From assembly GCF_963924675.1 (NCBI RefSeq), contig NC_089220.1:54632639-54696638 (forward strand): a stretch of DNA of 64,000 nucleotides, read 5' to 3'. This DNA is from Phocoena phocoena (lineage: Eukaryota > Chordata > Mammalia > Artiodactyla > Phocoenidae). Position numbers and translations under genes: made by a program. A model generated the notes under the pieces. The model saw nothing but the letters and a program-made list of their open reading frames with translations, had not been told where the DNA came from and ran no database searches. Positions 11,509 to 24,300 of this stretch are shown piece after piece; positions within the stretch are counted from its first letter, which is position 1; each line of letters opens with the position of its first letter.

Positions 11509-11960
11509 AGAGTCTATGACTCTGTGCCCATATCTTCACCACCAGAAATCCTGCACTCATCTTCCACCACTCTACCCAACGGGCTCTCTCAAAGGTTTCC
11601 ATAATCTACCCTTCAATCACTGCTGACTTCTTTGAGATTGGGTAAGCTTTTATCTGCCGAAAAAATTATGCAGCGTAACTTTGAACTTTGGTATTTAAAA
11701 TTATTATTCAATTTATTGAAGTAACAAGTGAAAAAAAAACTCAACAAAAAAAACAACAAATAAAACAAAAGTTCATCAAGCTCTCAGGTTCAACTTACAA
11801 ATCTTATTCTGTTTATAAGTTTAGCAATTTTTAGCTATCACTTTTCAAGGGGACTCGGATTACTATTTAGGAACATTTAAAAACATAATTAAACTCACTT
11901 AAACATTTCAACCTTTATTTATGAATTTAATACATTTGATTTGTCTCATAAACACTATAA
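11509..11960. other. Unrecognised, with an A-rich tract
   Basis: A-rich low-complexity sequence at about 11729-11770; otherwise nothing recognised. Confidence 0.4.
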
Positions 11961-11964
11961 TGAT

Positions 11965-14637
11965 CTATTTTTTAATTTTTTATTTATTTCTTTAACATCT
12001 TTATTGGGGTATAATTGCTTTACAATGGTGTGTTAGTTTCTGCTTTATAACAAAGTGAATCAGTTATACATATACATATGTTCCCATATCTCTTCCCTCT
12101 TGCATCTCCCTCCCTCCCACCCTCCCTATCCCACCCCTCCAGGCGGTCACAAAGCACCGAGCCAATATCCCTGTGCCATGCGGCTGCTTCCCACTAGCTA
12201 TCTACCTTATGTTTGGTAGTGTATATATGTCCATGCCTCTCCTCGCTTTGTCACAGCTCACCCTTCCCCCTCCCTATATCCTCAAGTCCATTCTCCAGTA
12301 GGTCTGTGTCTTTATTCCTGTCTTATCCCTAGGTTCTTCATGACATTTTTTTCTTAAATTGCATATATATGTGTTAGCATATGGTATTTGTCTTTCTCTT
12401 TCTGACTTACTTCACTCTGTATGACAGACTCTAGGTCTATCCACCTCATTACAAATAGCTCAATTTCATTTCTTTTTATGGCTGAGTAACATTCCATTGT
12501 ATATATGTGCCACATCTTCTTTATCCATTCATCTCATGATGGACACTTAGGTTGTTTCCATCTCTGGGCTATTGTAAATAGAGCTGCAATGAACATTTTG
12601 GTACATGACTCTTTTTGAATTATGGTTTTCTCAGGGTATATGCCCAGGAGTGGGATTGCTGGGTCATATGGTAGTTCTATTTGTAGTTTTTTAAGGAACC
12701 TCCATACTGTTCTCCATAGTGGCTGTACCAATTCACATTCCCACCAGCAGTGCAGGAGTGTTCTCTTTTCTCCACACCCTCTCCAGCATTTATTGTTTCT
12801 AGATTTTTTGATGATGACCATTCTGACTGGTGTGAGATGGTATCTCATTGTAGTTTTGATTTGCATTTCCCTAATGATTAATGATGTTGAGCATTCTTTC
12901 ATGTGTTTGTTGGCAGTCTGTATATCTTCTTTGGAGAAATCCCTATTTAGGTCTTCTGCCCATTTTTGGATTGGGTTGTTTGTTTTTTTGTTATTGAGCT
13001 GCATGAGCTGCTTGTAAATTTTGGAAATTAATCCTTTGTCAGTTACTTCATTTGCAAATATTTTCTCCCATTCTGAGGGTTGTCTTTACGTCTTGTTTAT
13101 GGTTTCCTTTGCTGTGCAAAAGCTTTGAAGTTTCATGAGGTCCCATTTGTTTATTTTTGTTTTTATTTCCATTTCTCTAGGAGGTGGGTCAAAAAGGATC
13201 TTGCTGTGATTTATGTCATAGAATGTTCTGCCTATGTTTTCCTCTAAGAGTTTGATAGTTTCTGGCCTTACATTTAGGTCTTTAATCCATTTTGAGCTTA
13301 TTTTTCTGTATGGTGTTAGGGAGTGATCTAATCGCATACTTTTACATGTACCTGTCCAGTTTTCCCAGCACCACTTATTAAAGAGGCTGTCCTTTCTCCA
13401 CTGTACATTCCTGCCTCCTTTATCAAAGATAAGGTGACCATATGTGCATGGGTTTATCTCTGGGCTTTCTGTCCTGTTCCATTGATCTATCTTTCTGTTT
13501 TTGTGCCAGTACCATACTGTCTTGATTACTGTAGCTTTGTGGTATAGTCTGAAGTCAGGGAGCCTGATTCCTCCAGCTCCGTTTTTTGTTCTCAAGATTG
13601 CTTTGGCTATTCGGGGTGTTTTGTGTTTCCATATAAATTGTGAAATTTTTTGTTCTGGTTCTGTGAAAAATGCCAGTGGTAGTTTGATAGGGATTGCATT
13701 GAATCTGTAGATTGCTTTGGGTAGTAGAGTCATTTTCACAATGCTGATTCTTCCAATCCAAGAACATGGTATATCTCTCCATCTATTTGTATCGTCTTTA
13801 ATTTCTTTCATCAGTGTCTTATAATTTTCTGCATACAGGTCTTTTGTCTCCTTAGGTAGGTTTATTCCTAGGTATTTTATTCTTTTTGTTGCAATGGTAA
13901 ATGGGAGTGTTTTCTTGATTTCACTTTCAGATTTTTCATCATTAGTGTATAGGAATGCAAGAGATTTCTGTGCATTAATTTTGTTTCCTGCAACTTTACC
14001 AAATTCATTGATTAGCTCTAGTAGTTTTCTGGTAGCATCTATAGGGATCTCTGTGTACAGTATCTTGTCACCTGCAAACAGTGACACCTTTACTTCTTCT
14101 TTTCCAATTTGGATTCCTTTTATTTCCTTTTCTTCTCTGATTGCTGTGGCTCAAACTTCCAAAACTATATTGAATAAGAGTGGTGAGAGTGGGCAACCTT
14201 GTCTTGTTCCTGATCTTAGTGGAAATGCTTTCAGTTTTTCACCATTGAGGATGATGTTGGCTGTGGGTTTGTCATATATGGCCTTTATTATGTTGAGGAA
14301 AGTTCCCTCTATGCCTACTTTCTGGAGGTTTTTTATCATAAATGGGTGTTGAATTTTGTCAAAAGCTTTCTCTGCATCTATTGAGATGATCATATGGTTT
14401 TTCTCCTTCAATTTGTTAATATGGTGTATCACATTGATTGATTTGCATATATTGAAGAATCCTTGCATTCCTGGAATAAACCCCACTTGATCATGGTGTA
14501 TGATCCTTTTAATGTGCTGTTGGATTCTGTTTGCTAGTATTTAGTTGAAGATTTTTGCATGTATGTTCATCAGTGATATTGGCCTGTAGTTTTCTTTCTT
14601 TGTGACAGCCTTGTCTGGTTTTGGTATCAATTTTACA
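11965..14637 (-). mobile_element. 5'-truncated L1 LINE, cetartiodactyl type
   Basis: About 2.7 kb of L1 on the minus strand: poly-T/3' end near 11965-11990, a 3' UTR typical of cetartiodactyl L1 (CTTTATTGGGGTATAATTGC, CACCCTCCCTATCCCACCCC), then ORF2 from about 12420 up to a truncation at about 14637 within the reverse transcriptase region. It lacks the endonuclease domain, ORF1 and 5' UTR, so it is a dead insertion. Target duplications were not found by eye. Confidence 0.95.
12420..14637 (-). pseudogene. L1 ORF2 remnant (reverse transcriptase, C-terminal domain)
   Basis: Broken ORF2 reading in at least three frame segments: 14151-14486, 13086-14087 and 12534-13004. The first holds the reverse transcriptase motifs [15 protein letters not shown] and [14 protein letters not shown]. 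The second begins at the catalytic-loop region, where the family motif FADD reads FAGD (about 14078), losing one metal-binding aspartate. It continues through the thumb and central region, including [21 protein letters not shown]. The third contains the C-terminal cysteine-rich segment ([18 protein letters not shown]). Frame breaks and the lost aspartate make it non-functional. Confidence 0.93.
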
Positions 14638-15364
14638 TTTTAAATTGGAATTATAAGTCTGAACTATTATTTGAGTAGACCAAATGTTCTTTAATAATAC
14701 ATGTATATAAAATACCAATGTGCAAAAAAAATCTTACAATTAAGGTTTAACTCTTTTAAACACTTCTATATGTAATTTTAAAGCTTTTTGGTATTGAAAA
14801 ATGTTTACCCATGTAGGAAACAACTATGTTTTCCCAAACACATTGAGAGATGCCTTTCTTTTCAACTGGTTGAAATGGCATAACAACAAAAGATTTTGGC
14901 TAGGACACCAAGTACATTCTTGTTATTGATACTGGTGGGATATATGACTGATTTATAGTCAATAATTGAGGTATTGACACAAACCAACTTTTTCTACACT
15001 TAGACTTGTGAGTCTGGAGTCAATTTTGGCTTTTTTTTTCTTATTTTTTTCAATATTGGTAAAATCACTTGCAAAATCCTTCATATTTATCATATCTTTG
15101 ACTTAGTGTTTCACAGTTGGTTTTCTATGAAAACTTACTTTAATTGTTGTTTCATTAAAAAAAATTCTCTGTTTAAAACACTTTGAGCAATGCCGTTTTC
15201 TCTACCTCCCACTGGGAGATTCTTATTCCACATTAAGATGGTAAAATCTCTTAGAAATCCTATAGTGAAGATGCTTATCTTGGTTTAAGCTAGCATTTCC
15301 AAAATTAAATGAACGAGAACCATTTTTTCCTCCTCACATCACTTACCACCCCACATAACTAGCA
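14638..15364. other. No recognised feature
   Basis: AT-rich; no repeat family or coding signal recognised. Confidence 0.4.
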
Positions 15365-16190
15365 ATTTGGGAAATGCTACTCAAATCTCTCTGCTCCTTC
15401 CATTCTCATTATTCTCACTTTAGCTCAAGCCCTCATTATCTCCCACCTAGACTAGTCTACTTAGTCTTCTAAACAGAATCTCTGCTTCTTTTCATTCTCA
15501 TTTTCAATCTATTGTTTAGATGCCACCAGAGTGATCTTTGTACAACACATTTCTGAATGTGTCTCTCCTCTGTTCAGAAGCAGAGGAGTGGAAGGATTGG
15601 GGATCTGGAGACTTTGATTCATATCCTGGCCTTGAAACTAACTAGCAATGTAATCTTGGAAAATTCATGTTATTTGTCTGGGCCTCTAGTTTTTTTTCAA
15701 CTGAGAAATCAGCAAGCTGTTCTAGATGGCTCTTCAGTTCAACTATAAAATTCTATACTTCTAGAATAAAGTACAGATTCCTTCTTTTGCCTCAAATGAA
15801 ATTACCTTGGCCTACCTTTTTCCAACTTAATTTTTCATTCTTTTCCTCTTAAAACTCCACAGTTCAACCCAACTAGACTGCTACTTATTGTCCTCTCCAT
15901 ACATTATGCCACGTCGACACTTTTCCTTTTCCTTCATCTCCCTTATATCTTGGATTCCTTACATCTGCCTCTACGATTTATAGTAAATTTTAAGATGCAT
16001 CTCAATTACTCTTTCCTTCAGGAGAGTCATAACACTCTCAAATCAGTTGGGATTTCTCTCAACTTTGATTTGTAACACCTTATACCTCCATTTTAGCTCC
16101 TATTGCTCTGCCTTGACTTATATTGATGCATATGTCCTGTTCACCCATTAAGCTGTAAACTAAATTAGTGATTATTATCTTATTCATAGG
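15365..16190 (+). mobile_element. LINE2 fragment interrupted by MIR
   Basis: Old L2 3' region: CCACCAGAGTGATCTTTGTA, then after the MIR insert AATAAAGTACAGATTCCTTC, CCTTCATCTCCCTTATATC, and CCCATTAAGCTGTAAAC near the end. Open frames at 15557-15748 and 15667-15852 are chance readings of L2 plus MIR. Confidence 0.65.
15590..15720 (+). mobile_element. MIR SINE nested in L2
   Basis: MIR core in forward orientation: GGAGACTTTGATTCATATCC, CTAACTAGCAATGTAATCTT, and CTGGGCCTCTAGTTT. It separates the two L2 parts. Confidence 0.65.
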
Positions 16191-18655
16191 CACTAAACAG
16201 AAGTCAACGACTACTATCTTATACATACTCTTTTGCGTGCTCAATTTATAATGTTTAATTGAAAAGAAAATTTTGAACCATTAGAGATATGCTTGAGTAA
16301 AAGCTGAACCTCTAATGGAAATACTGATTTTCTGTTTGGAAATAAGATATAATGTGAAGAAGATTTTTAAAACTTTTGTGGCATATATATATATATATAT
16401 TCATAAAACAATGAGATTTTATTGTCAACTATACATGAAAATATAAGTTTGAAAAATTACTTATCCAAACTTTTGGGACTTAGGTGTTTCTGTTTCCTCT
16501 TGTCTGAGTGAATATCCCTTCTGTAGAGGTTTATATCTCTTTAATTTTCTGTCATAATGTTTTCTTTGAAAATAGTATGTTAAGTAAATAAATGTCCCTC
16601 TATTGATAGGAAAAAGAAAAGTTGGGATAATCTTGTCAATTTAGCTATTTTGTTACTTCTCAATTTGTATTTGTCTGAGATCTGAGTCCTTCATTTGAAC
16701 TTCATTTTGTTGGTGATCCTTAAACATTGCATTCCAAGTCCCACAGTAGTCAAATTAAGCCAAAATAATTGTAATTCAGTACAATAGATCCTACATATTG
16801 CTTTTGTATTAACAAAACAAAGCAAAAAGCTTTAAGCAGCACTTTCTTGTGTTTCTTGTATCTTATACACATGTATATACATTAGAAAAATGAAATCCTG
16901 CCATCTTAAATTTCTCCTCATAGATTAAACATGAATTTTTTTTCCCAAGAGTCTCGGAATAGCTTCTGTTAGGGGATGCTGCCGTGATTAGAGAAGGGAA
17001 CAGTGTCGTGCCTGCCATTTGAATAAGGATATAGTGAGGTCTATAACACTGAGCTAGTCAAAAGGGAAGCTTGAAATATACATCAAAGGGAATTTAATCT
17101 AGGCAAAGCTAAAAATAAAAAGGTCCATTTCATGGAGAAGTGCTAATAAAAAAATTTCAGAGTGTGAAAAAGAGACATCACCTGGGAAAAACAGTCTGAA
17201 AAGGGAGGATATAATGTTAGTTGGTTACAAACACCATCATCCAAGATTTTGTATGTATCAAAGGACTAGTGTTCACACTGAAGTATGTGCTGATTTAATG
17301 GATTTTTTTAGTTTAGCTCTTTTGGAAGCTGTCAGTATTCAGCAATGAATAGAGCTATGGAATCTAATTTTTAAGTGAGAACAACCATGCTCATGATATT
17401 GATATCTCTGGAAGCATCCATCCAGTTTTATTTCTGAATGCATAATTTGCTTTATAGAGTTATAGTTAGTGTATCTTTAAGGTTAGCTACCTTGGTTGGT
17501 TGAAATCTACTACTCATGCGGCTGAAGTCAAGGTCATCAGTTCCATCCTCTCAAATGCCTGTTATATTATGCAGAATAAATCTCTATTATGGGGCTACAG
17601 ACAATGCTAGAATTCCAGGTGGCCATCTCACACATACTTGCCACTGATCAAAAGTGAGTGGCTAAGAGAAAACCTATGATTCCTGTTTGAAAAAACAACT
17701 CAAATGCAAGTCACACAGGTGGCAGCTCAGTATCTTCATTTTCATATACAAAATAATAACACATGTCTTAATGTGAAAGGCATTTCAAATCGTAATACAG
17801 AGAGTCAGCTAATGGTGCATGGGGCATACATGATTTATTCAAGTAAAGAGTTTTTCTATAATTATAATATTTATTACTAGATGCTGTGTTTCTAGCACAA
17901 TGTTCAGGAAGAGCCCTTTTATGTTTATTTGGGAAAATATGTATCCAGTATTTCTGAAAATAGAAGATACTTAACAAGATAGAGAAAGGACTATTTTTGT
18001 CTTTTAGACTTGCATATTAATTTTGTTTAAATAGTTGCTCACCAGCAAGTTGAACAAATGATCTTTGACAAGTGAATATGTTGTGCACCTTTAGAGGGTT
18101 TTTCTCTGCAGGACATTTAATGAATTTTCTATGTGTTTTGTACCATAGGGATCTCTGACTTTGGATATATTTAGCTAAATTACAATTTGACAAAAGAAAG
18201 GTGACTTTCATTGCAATTCCAACTAAGTTTGGGTTGGATCTGGGATCTCTCCATACCTTCTATTTCAAAATTCTTGGAAGTACAACTATTGCTAAGAACA
18301 TCCCCTGTAAAATGCATGCCATACAACTTAGAATTAATTCTGGCAAAATAATAATAAATATTAATATACCAAATGTCCCAGTATCAAGGCTAAAAATCTT
18401 TATCATTATGTAAGCTTCTTTTATTTATAATACAAAGGAAATTGATGTTCATGATTACACCTATGAGGCATTCCAAGATATGAAGAAGGTGCTGAATTAA
18501 TAAAAGTTAAATTATATTTGATGAAGTTTTGGAGTTAGTGTATTTGATTATATTCTCTTTGACAATTGATTATTCATGTGTGATGTGTGGTATATGAAGT
18601 GACTTTCAATTTCCCAGAATAGAGTCTATAAAACTTCTGAACAGACTGAGTTCAC
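16191..18655. other. Long unique AT-rich stretch
   Basis: About 2.5 kb without a recognised repeat except a short (AT)n at 16383-16400. Short open frames (17768-17977, 18017-18211, 18201-18413) have no domains. Could contain conserved noncoding elements; sequence alone cannot show this. Confidence 0.4.
16383..16400. repeat. (AT)n microsatellite
   Basis: Nine AT units. Confidence 0.95.
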
Positions 18656-18657
18656 TA

Positions 18658-18680
<23 letters not shown>
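18656..18680. repeat. (AT)n microsatellite abutting a SINE tail
   Basis: About 12 AT units running directly into the poly-T tail of the SINE at 18681. Confidence 0.95.
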
Positions 18681-18697
<17 letters not shown>

Positions 18698-18887
18698 TTG
18701 TGGTACGCAGGCTTCTCACTGCTGTGGCCTCTCCCGTTGCGGAGCACAGGCTCCGGACGCGCAGGCTCAGCGGCCATGGCTCACGGGCCCAGCCGCTCCG
18801 CGGTGGCATCCTCCCGGACCGGGGCACGAACCCATGTCCCCTGCATCGGCAGGCAGACTCTCAACCACTGCGCCACCAGGGAAGCCC
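18681..18887 (-). mobile_element. Young CHR-lineage cetacean SINE
   Basis: Full-length reverse copy from a poly-T tail (18681-18699) to GGGAAGCCC at 18887. The AT microsatellite next to the tail obscures the target duplication. Open frames on both strands here (18606-18827 -, 18698-19014 +) are SINE readings, not genes. Confidence 0.93.
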
Positions 18888-18959
18888 AACAAAATATATT
18901 TATATACCAATTTGTTTGGAACTAGGAAAATATGTTTCTATGGGAACAATGTTATATTG

Positions 18960-20130
18960 TTTATACAGAAAAATTTATTGTGTATCTATTATGTGCCATG
19001 CCATACAGGGATAAAAGAAAGATGACTAATACCTCCTCAAAGACCTTAAAACAGTGGGTGAGTGTGATAGAGGTAAATGTAGAGTGCTCTGGGGACACAG
19101 ACAATGGGTATATAAATTATTCTAGGGACCAGGAAGGGCTTTCCTTGGAGGGCCATGCCTGAGTAGTTTTAAAGAATAAATAAATATTAGTATATTGGCC
19201 GTTTGAGGAAGAAGGAGGGTAACCCAAGAAGAGGGGACAGTATATGTGAAATCATGGTGGCATGAAACAATAGGATATATTCAGGTAACTACTAGTGGTT
19301 TGAAGGAGCCAGAGCATGGGACTGATGGGGAGAACAGGGCAGCAAATTGGATGTATCACTTTGAAGCTATGGGAAGCTTTTGATGTCTCATTAACAGGGA
19401 AATGAAATCATTAAGTTAATGGTTTTTAAAGACTGCTCTGGTAACTCTGTGGAGGGTCACTGGAAGGAGTGTCACAAGATACAGGAAAGCCAGGCAATAG
19501 TCAAATGCAGGTGTCCAGAGGTGAAGTGAAGGGGCCAGAACTACGCAGTCCTATAATTACCCTCATTAAAAAAGCCTTTGTCTTCTGCCTGCATCCCATT
19601 CACTATAGAAGGTCAGATTAATCTCTTTGAACTGGCTGGGAAATACTTACCAAACTGCTCTCCATTTCCATACTATTTCACTATCTCATCTGAGTCCTGT
19701 GGACTGATCTCCTTTCTCTTTCCTTCAGCCCGCCAAACCCCTGAAGCTTAAGAAAGTAGATTCCCATGTGAATAAGGGGTGAGAAGGTGGGCATGGAATT
19801 GAGGTCTTTAGCAACTTGTGCCATATTTCTGCTGGGCTCTGCTGGGACCATTCTTATGTAACAGACCCATAGAATTTATTGGATTGATTGGATGCTTGGG
19901 GAATTAGAGAACGGGAAAATTTTAGGATAATTCTCATGTCCAGTTCAGGTAACAGAGGTGTTATTTATTAAGATAAGCTTCACAGGGGGCTTTGTAAGAT
20001 GTGAGGGAAAGAAGATAAGTATAGTTCTGAGTATTTGGGACATCCAGGGGTGAAGACAGTTTTCCTGTAGTAGGGCTCAGGAGAAATGTGGCTGGAAGTG
20101 TAGACGGGGAGTCATCTTCATATTGGATCT
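18960..20130 (+). mobile_element. Unnamed ancient ~1 kb interspersed repeat, copy 1
   Basis: Starts in ATCTATTATGTGCCATGCC and runs through GGGAAGCTTTTGATGTCTC, GACTGCTCTGGTAACTCTG, and GGACATCCAGGGGTGAAGAC to GGGGAGTCATCTTCATATT. The same ordered landmarks recur at 45.5-46.8 and 54.1-55.2 kb, so this is a repeat family. I recognise it as mammal-wide but cannot name it reliably. No coding capacity seen. Confidence 0.6.
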
Positions 20131-20576
20131 CACTGAAAATGTACTTCAGATCAACTCAGAAGACTGCTTAAGGTAACTTGGAAGATGGAGGAAGGAGATA
20201 CAGGAAACTCTGAAATTTAAGAGGGCAAGTTGAGGGAGAGGCTTTTTGGAAGTGTATTCTTTTATTTAAACCAGAGAGATCCTTTATCAACCTTACTCCA
20301 AATATCTAAAACATGTAGCCTTCAAGGGAAGGAATGAAGTTTCCTTCCAAAACATAAGACAGTCTTGTCTTCCTGGTAGAAGTGAGTATACAACCACAAT
20401 GATGTGTCTACTCAGAGCTTACATATGATTTATAAATCGCAAAGTAGAATTAAAACACAAGAAAAAGGTCATGAATACGATATAATAAATATGTATAGTC
20501 TCTTCAAGTATCATGTTTGTTCCGTGAGCAATAGTCAGAGCAATTTCAGCTAAATTGTAGATAAATATGGAAAAAA
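20131..20576. other. No recognised feature
   Basis: Nothing recognised; ends in the A-run that forms part of the following SINE's target duplication. Confidence 0.4.
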
Positions 20577-20586
20577 AAAACAGCCA

Positions 20587-20740
20587 GGGACTTCCCTGGT
20601 GGTCCAGTGGTTAAGACTTCATGCTCCCAATGCAGGGGGCGTGGGTTCGATCCCTGGTTGGGGAATTAAAATCCCGCATGCCTCACGGAGAGGAGGAGAA
20701 AAAAAAACAAACAAAACCCCCCCCAAAAAACAAAAACCAA
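20587..20740 (+). mobile_element. Older CHR-lineage SINE with intact B box
   Basis: tRNA-derived head GGGACTTCCCTGGTGGTCCA and a well-kept polymerase III B box in GGGTTCGATCCCTGG, then an A/C-rich tail. A target duplication AAAACAGCCA occurs at 20577-20586 and 20741-20750. Shorter and distinct from the young subfamily. The open frame 20599-20832 is a SINE reading. Confidence 0.9.
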
Positions 20741-20750
20741 AAAACAGCCA

Positions 20751-22830
20751 AAGTTTAGAGAATTCTACAGAAAAAATTCACTTTCTTAAATATTTTATTC
20801 TAACAGTCACAGGATGGCATGAAATATTCTGAAGTCAGAAATTCTGAAGAAGATTTTCTTCCTGTCAATTATAGCAGAACAAAGTAATGTATAATGAAAA
20901 GAAACCAAGGGTAACAAAGTTTTTCTTTCCGGGAGTGCTGTTTGTGAAAATTGTCCTTAGTCCTTTTCCATTTGTTAAAAATATTTTTTGTAAGTAAACA
21001 AAATTGAATGGCTATACTTAGCAGGGAAATTTGACCCTTACATGAACCAAGAAGTATAATACTTATTAGTAAGGTGAGAGTCAACTCAAAGCTCTGTTGC
21101 TACACCTGGCCTTTCAAAAATTCCTCAGTTTTAGGCATCTGCAACACAAGGCGAATTTTAATTGGGAAAAATATCTTCTAAGAATTTTTGGTGAAATGCA
21201 GTATTACAGAATATTTGCCCATTTTCACACATTTTAATATTCATGCTTAAAGTTTAGAGTTCTGTTGGATGGACAAAAGCTATTTATGAAATCACTTTCA
21301 CAGAAGGCTAATCATTCATAATTAATAGATAAATTTCATTGAATGGCCAATAAAATTGATAACATCTTTTTATCACTGCCTCCCATGATTGTAGGTGTGT
21401 ATGACTGAATCTTGTCCCATACAGTCAAACGATAGGATTCAGTACCTTATTCTGCATTGCTTGGCATATAATATTCTCTTTGGGAAGCTGACATCTTTCC
21501 TTCAAGACATATGACCAGCTCAGGAAACCACTGCTGACATTAGGCTCTATTCTGTAGATGTTACACAAAACTGCAGGATTTCAAACATGGCATTGCTCCA
21601 GAAATGTATGCTATTTTTCTTAGACAGCACAAAGTAATACAATAAAAAAGTCACATCTAGTGTTAGTTTTCATCTTATTTTTCAGTTCACACCTTCATCT
21701 TCATGACATCAACTTTTCAGGTTGTAGCCATAGATCCATGGGTCAGATGAATTAAGGCATCAGAGTATAATAGTCCTTCCAGGATGGGTTTATGTTTCCA
21801 AGTTATTATTGTTTGGCACTCAGAGCATATTCTCCTATTGAAAAACTATACTGTAAATGATAGTTTACATTCCAAGCCTATTCAACCTATGATGCAACTG
21901 AAATTCTTAAAAATATTAATGAAATACAAGAAAACATTGTGACTTTTTTCAGGATCTTAAAATATACGTAAACATAGAATATGTTAAAAGAATTTAGAGA
22001 ATACTTTTCTGACATTTTCAACATTAATAATTAAGGAGATGCATAAAAAAGATATAAGGTGGTTTAAACTTTTTTCCAAATGGTAGTGCCTGTGGAAAAG
22101 CAGGTTTGACTGAAAGGTAACGGAGTGAACAGAGATGTTTGAGGAAATTCTGCAAAAGACTTGGCATTTTTAAGGAATTTGGAGCTAAAAGGCACCTCAT
22201 TTTTTCTGTGTATAGTTTAACTTCAATTTTCACTTTTCCTTCATAACGTTATATCATTATCACTTCTTCCATGCATATGAACCATGACTAGATTAAAAAC
22301 TTACTTTTTTTGTTTTTGGTGGGAGGAAGGGGGTTCATAAATGGAATAAATCCACAAGCCTTTAATTTAGAGACTAACATTTACTGTACTCTTAAAGCAA
22401 AATTTCTCTATTTAATTTGTTATATATTAAATTCATGGTCTTCCTTCTCCCAGGAGGTTGACTCTCACTGTCTCTCTTTATCTTCCAGCCCACTTTCCCA
22501 TGCCTTCTCTTTCCTCCCTAGATCTGTTTCCCAGAAAGAACATAAAAGATTTATGATTCAAATTTCTTACACTAACTACCCACCTGCATTCTTTTTCTCT
22601 TCCCAATAGCTATGTCATACAGTATTTTAAATTTCTTACTTGTACTTTTAATTTTTCTGTAAACATAAATAACATTTCTTAACTCCTTATTTTGTAACTA
22701 TTTATACCCTTCTCTTCAGCTCCCTTCCCTACTTTCATCTTCTAATTTCTATTGTCTCTTCTTTTATCATCAAGGACGATAACTGTGGCAAAAGCTGATA
22801 ATTCTCACCCAATATCCATTCCTCTCCTCT
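20751..22830. other. No recognised feature
   Basis: About 2 kb of AT-rich DNA with no recognised repeat; short open frames (20869-21084 -, 22024-22233 -, 22310-22609 +) show no domain. Confidence 0.4.
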
Positions 22831-22834
22831 GCAT

Positions 22835-23253
22835 TAGTAATAAAATTTCTATTTTAGCTGGACATATAGCTGCCCAGAATAGAAACTACCTTCCCCAGTC
22901 TCCCTGTGATCAGGTGTGGCTGTGTGGTTGGCCAATAGGATGTAAGTAGAAGTGTCCAATGTGACTTCCAGGAAATGTCCCTAGAGGGAGAGGCCATATT
23001 TTCCTCCATGTTTTCCTCCTTCCTGCTGTTTGGAATGTGGATGTTATGTCTGATGCTTGAGCAGCCATTGTGGGTCCTGAGGTAGAAGCCCTATGTTGGT
23101 GGAAGAAGCATGGGTCTCTCCTGATGGCACCATACCAGCCCTAGACTGCTTATTTATACACTCTCTTCATATGAAAGGACAATAAACTTCTGTCATGTTG
23201 AAGGCACCAGTATTTTGAGTTTTTCTCACAGCTGAACCCAGAACACTATAATA
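22835..23253 (+). mobile_element. Old LTR (ERVL/MaLR-like)
   Basis: Contains ATATAGCTGCCCAGAATAG, GTTGGCCAATAGGATGTAAG, GAGCAGCCATTGTGGGTCC, a polyadenylation signal in ACAATAAACTTCTGTC and the end ACCCAGAACACTATAATAG. This is the layout of a mammalian LTR in forward orientation. Confidence 0.6.
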
Positions 23254-23925
23254 GTTATACTCTGTTTTGTAACCAAAATTAGGTCTTCTGTGATTAGTCC
23301 ATAGGTTGATTTGAAAAGTTGAGAGCCGTAAATAGTATTTACATAATTATAATTGGGTAAATATTGTTCAATACAAAGTCAAGAAGTTCTTTTTTTGGTG
23401 CATATCTGCAAAATTAGCCTGTATTTTTTTGCCCAATCTTACCCGCAACTTTTCCAAAATAGCATCTGTTTTGTTTAGTCTCCCTTTCTTTCATTCCTAC
23501 TAGAGACCTCCCTCCCAGAGCCCTGTATCTTCCTGTCCCAGCTTTGGACTTGATGATTTCTAGACATGCTGAACATCTGTCATACTAGCCTGCCATTCAG
23601 TGCTTTCAGGAAAATCTATTAATAAGGCCAAGTGTGAAAATGACATCTGCCATTCTTCATTTAACAGGTTAGTTGGGGGGAAGAAGCTGGTATGGGAATC
23701 CCTTTTGGGTCTGTAAAATGCTTTTATGGGCAACCACCCCATGAATTCCTTTGAACCTTACCCACTGTTCCTATTTTTCTGATCATTTCTATTTTCTGGC
23801 ACAGTGCCAGGCTAATACAATTCATAGATTCTCATTTTGATTCTTTCTATTTTAGATTCATGAACTCCTGTTTTTCTTTGTAGGTTTTTCTCTTTTACTC
23901 TCCTTGTATCTCTGAGGGTCAATAT
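23254..23925. other. No recognised feature
   Basis: Nothing recognised beyond short chance open frames. Confidence 0.4.
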
Positions 23926-23929
23926 AATG

Positions 23930-24178
23930 AATTGGCCAAGTGCATGATCCCTAGAGTGAGATAACCTGGGTGTTATCCCAGCTCCATTACTGATTGGGTG
24001 TATAATTTTAAACAAATTAACAATACCTTCCCTTTCTCTAAGCCTCAATTTCCTTATCTATAAAGTTGGGATAATGATAGCACCTACCTCATAGGTTTGT
24101 TGTAGAAATAAGCAAGTTAATCCATGCTTAGTGTTTATTGCAGTGCCTGGAACATAGAAAACACTCAATGTTACTTAT
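23930..24178 (+). mobile_element. MIR SINE
   Basis: Forward MIR: GTTATCCCAGCTCCATTAC, CTAAGCCTCAATTTCCTTAT, GGGATAATGATAGCACCTAC, and CAGTGCCTGGAACATAG. Confidence 0.85.
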
Positions 24179-24194
24179 AGTTGATACTATTAAC

Positions 24195-24300
24195 AGTAGC
24201 ATTAGAGATGTGAATTGGCCAAGGTCACACATACAAGAGCCTGAGTTCAAACCCAACTTGGCTCCAGAGCCTGAGGTTTTAACAACCATGCTGTGCTGTT
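24195..24300 (-). mobile_element. MIR fragment, inverted relative to neighbour
   Basis: Reverse MIR core: AATTGGCCAAGGTCACAC, GAGCCTGAGTTCAAACCC, and GGCTCCAGAGCCTGAG. It follows the forward MIR by about 15 bp. Confidence 0.75.

Noticed and set aside
12622..13017. 131-codon plus-strand frame
   Set aside because: Antisense to L1 ORF2; mirrors the frame structure of the reverse transcriptase gene. The same applies to 13894-14352.
18698..19014. Overlapping open frames of 75-104 codons
   Set aside because: They translate the CHR SINE, as do those at 1-366, 28826-29195, 35257-35640 and 61625-61925. Similar peptides recur wherever the SINE occurs.
20587..20740. Possible tRNA gene
   Set aside because: The B-box region is tRNA-like, but the element has a SINE tail and target duplications and no tRNA cloverleaf with anticodon stem is evident.
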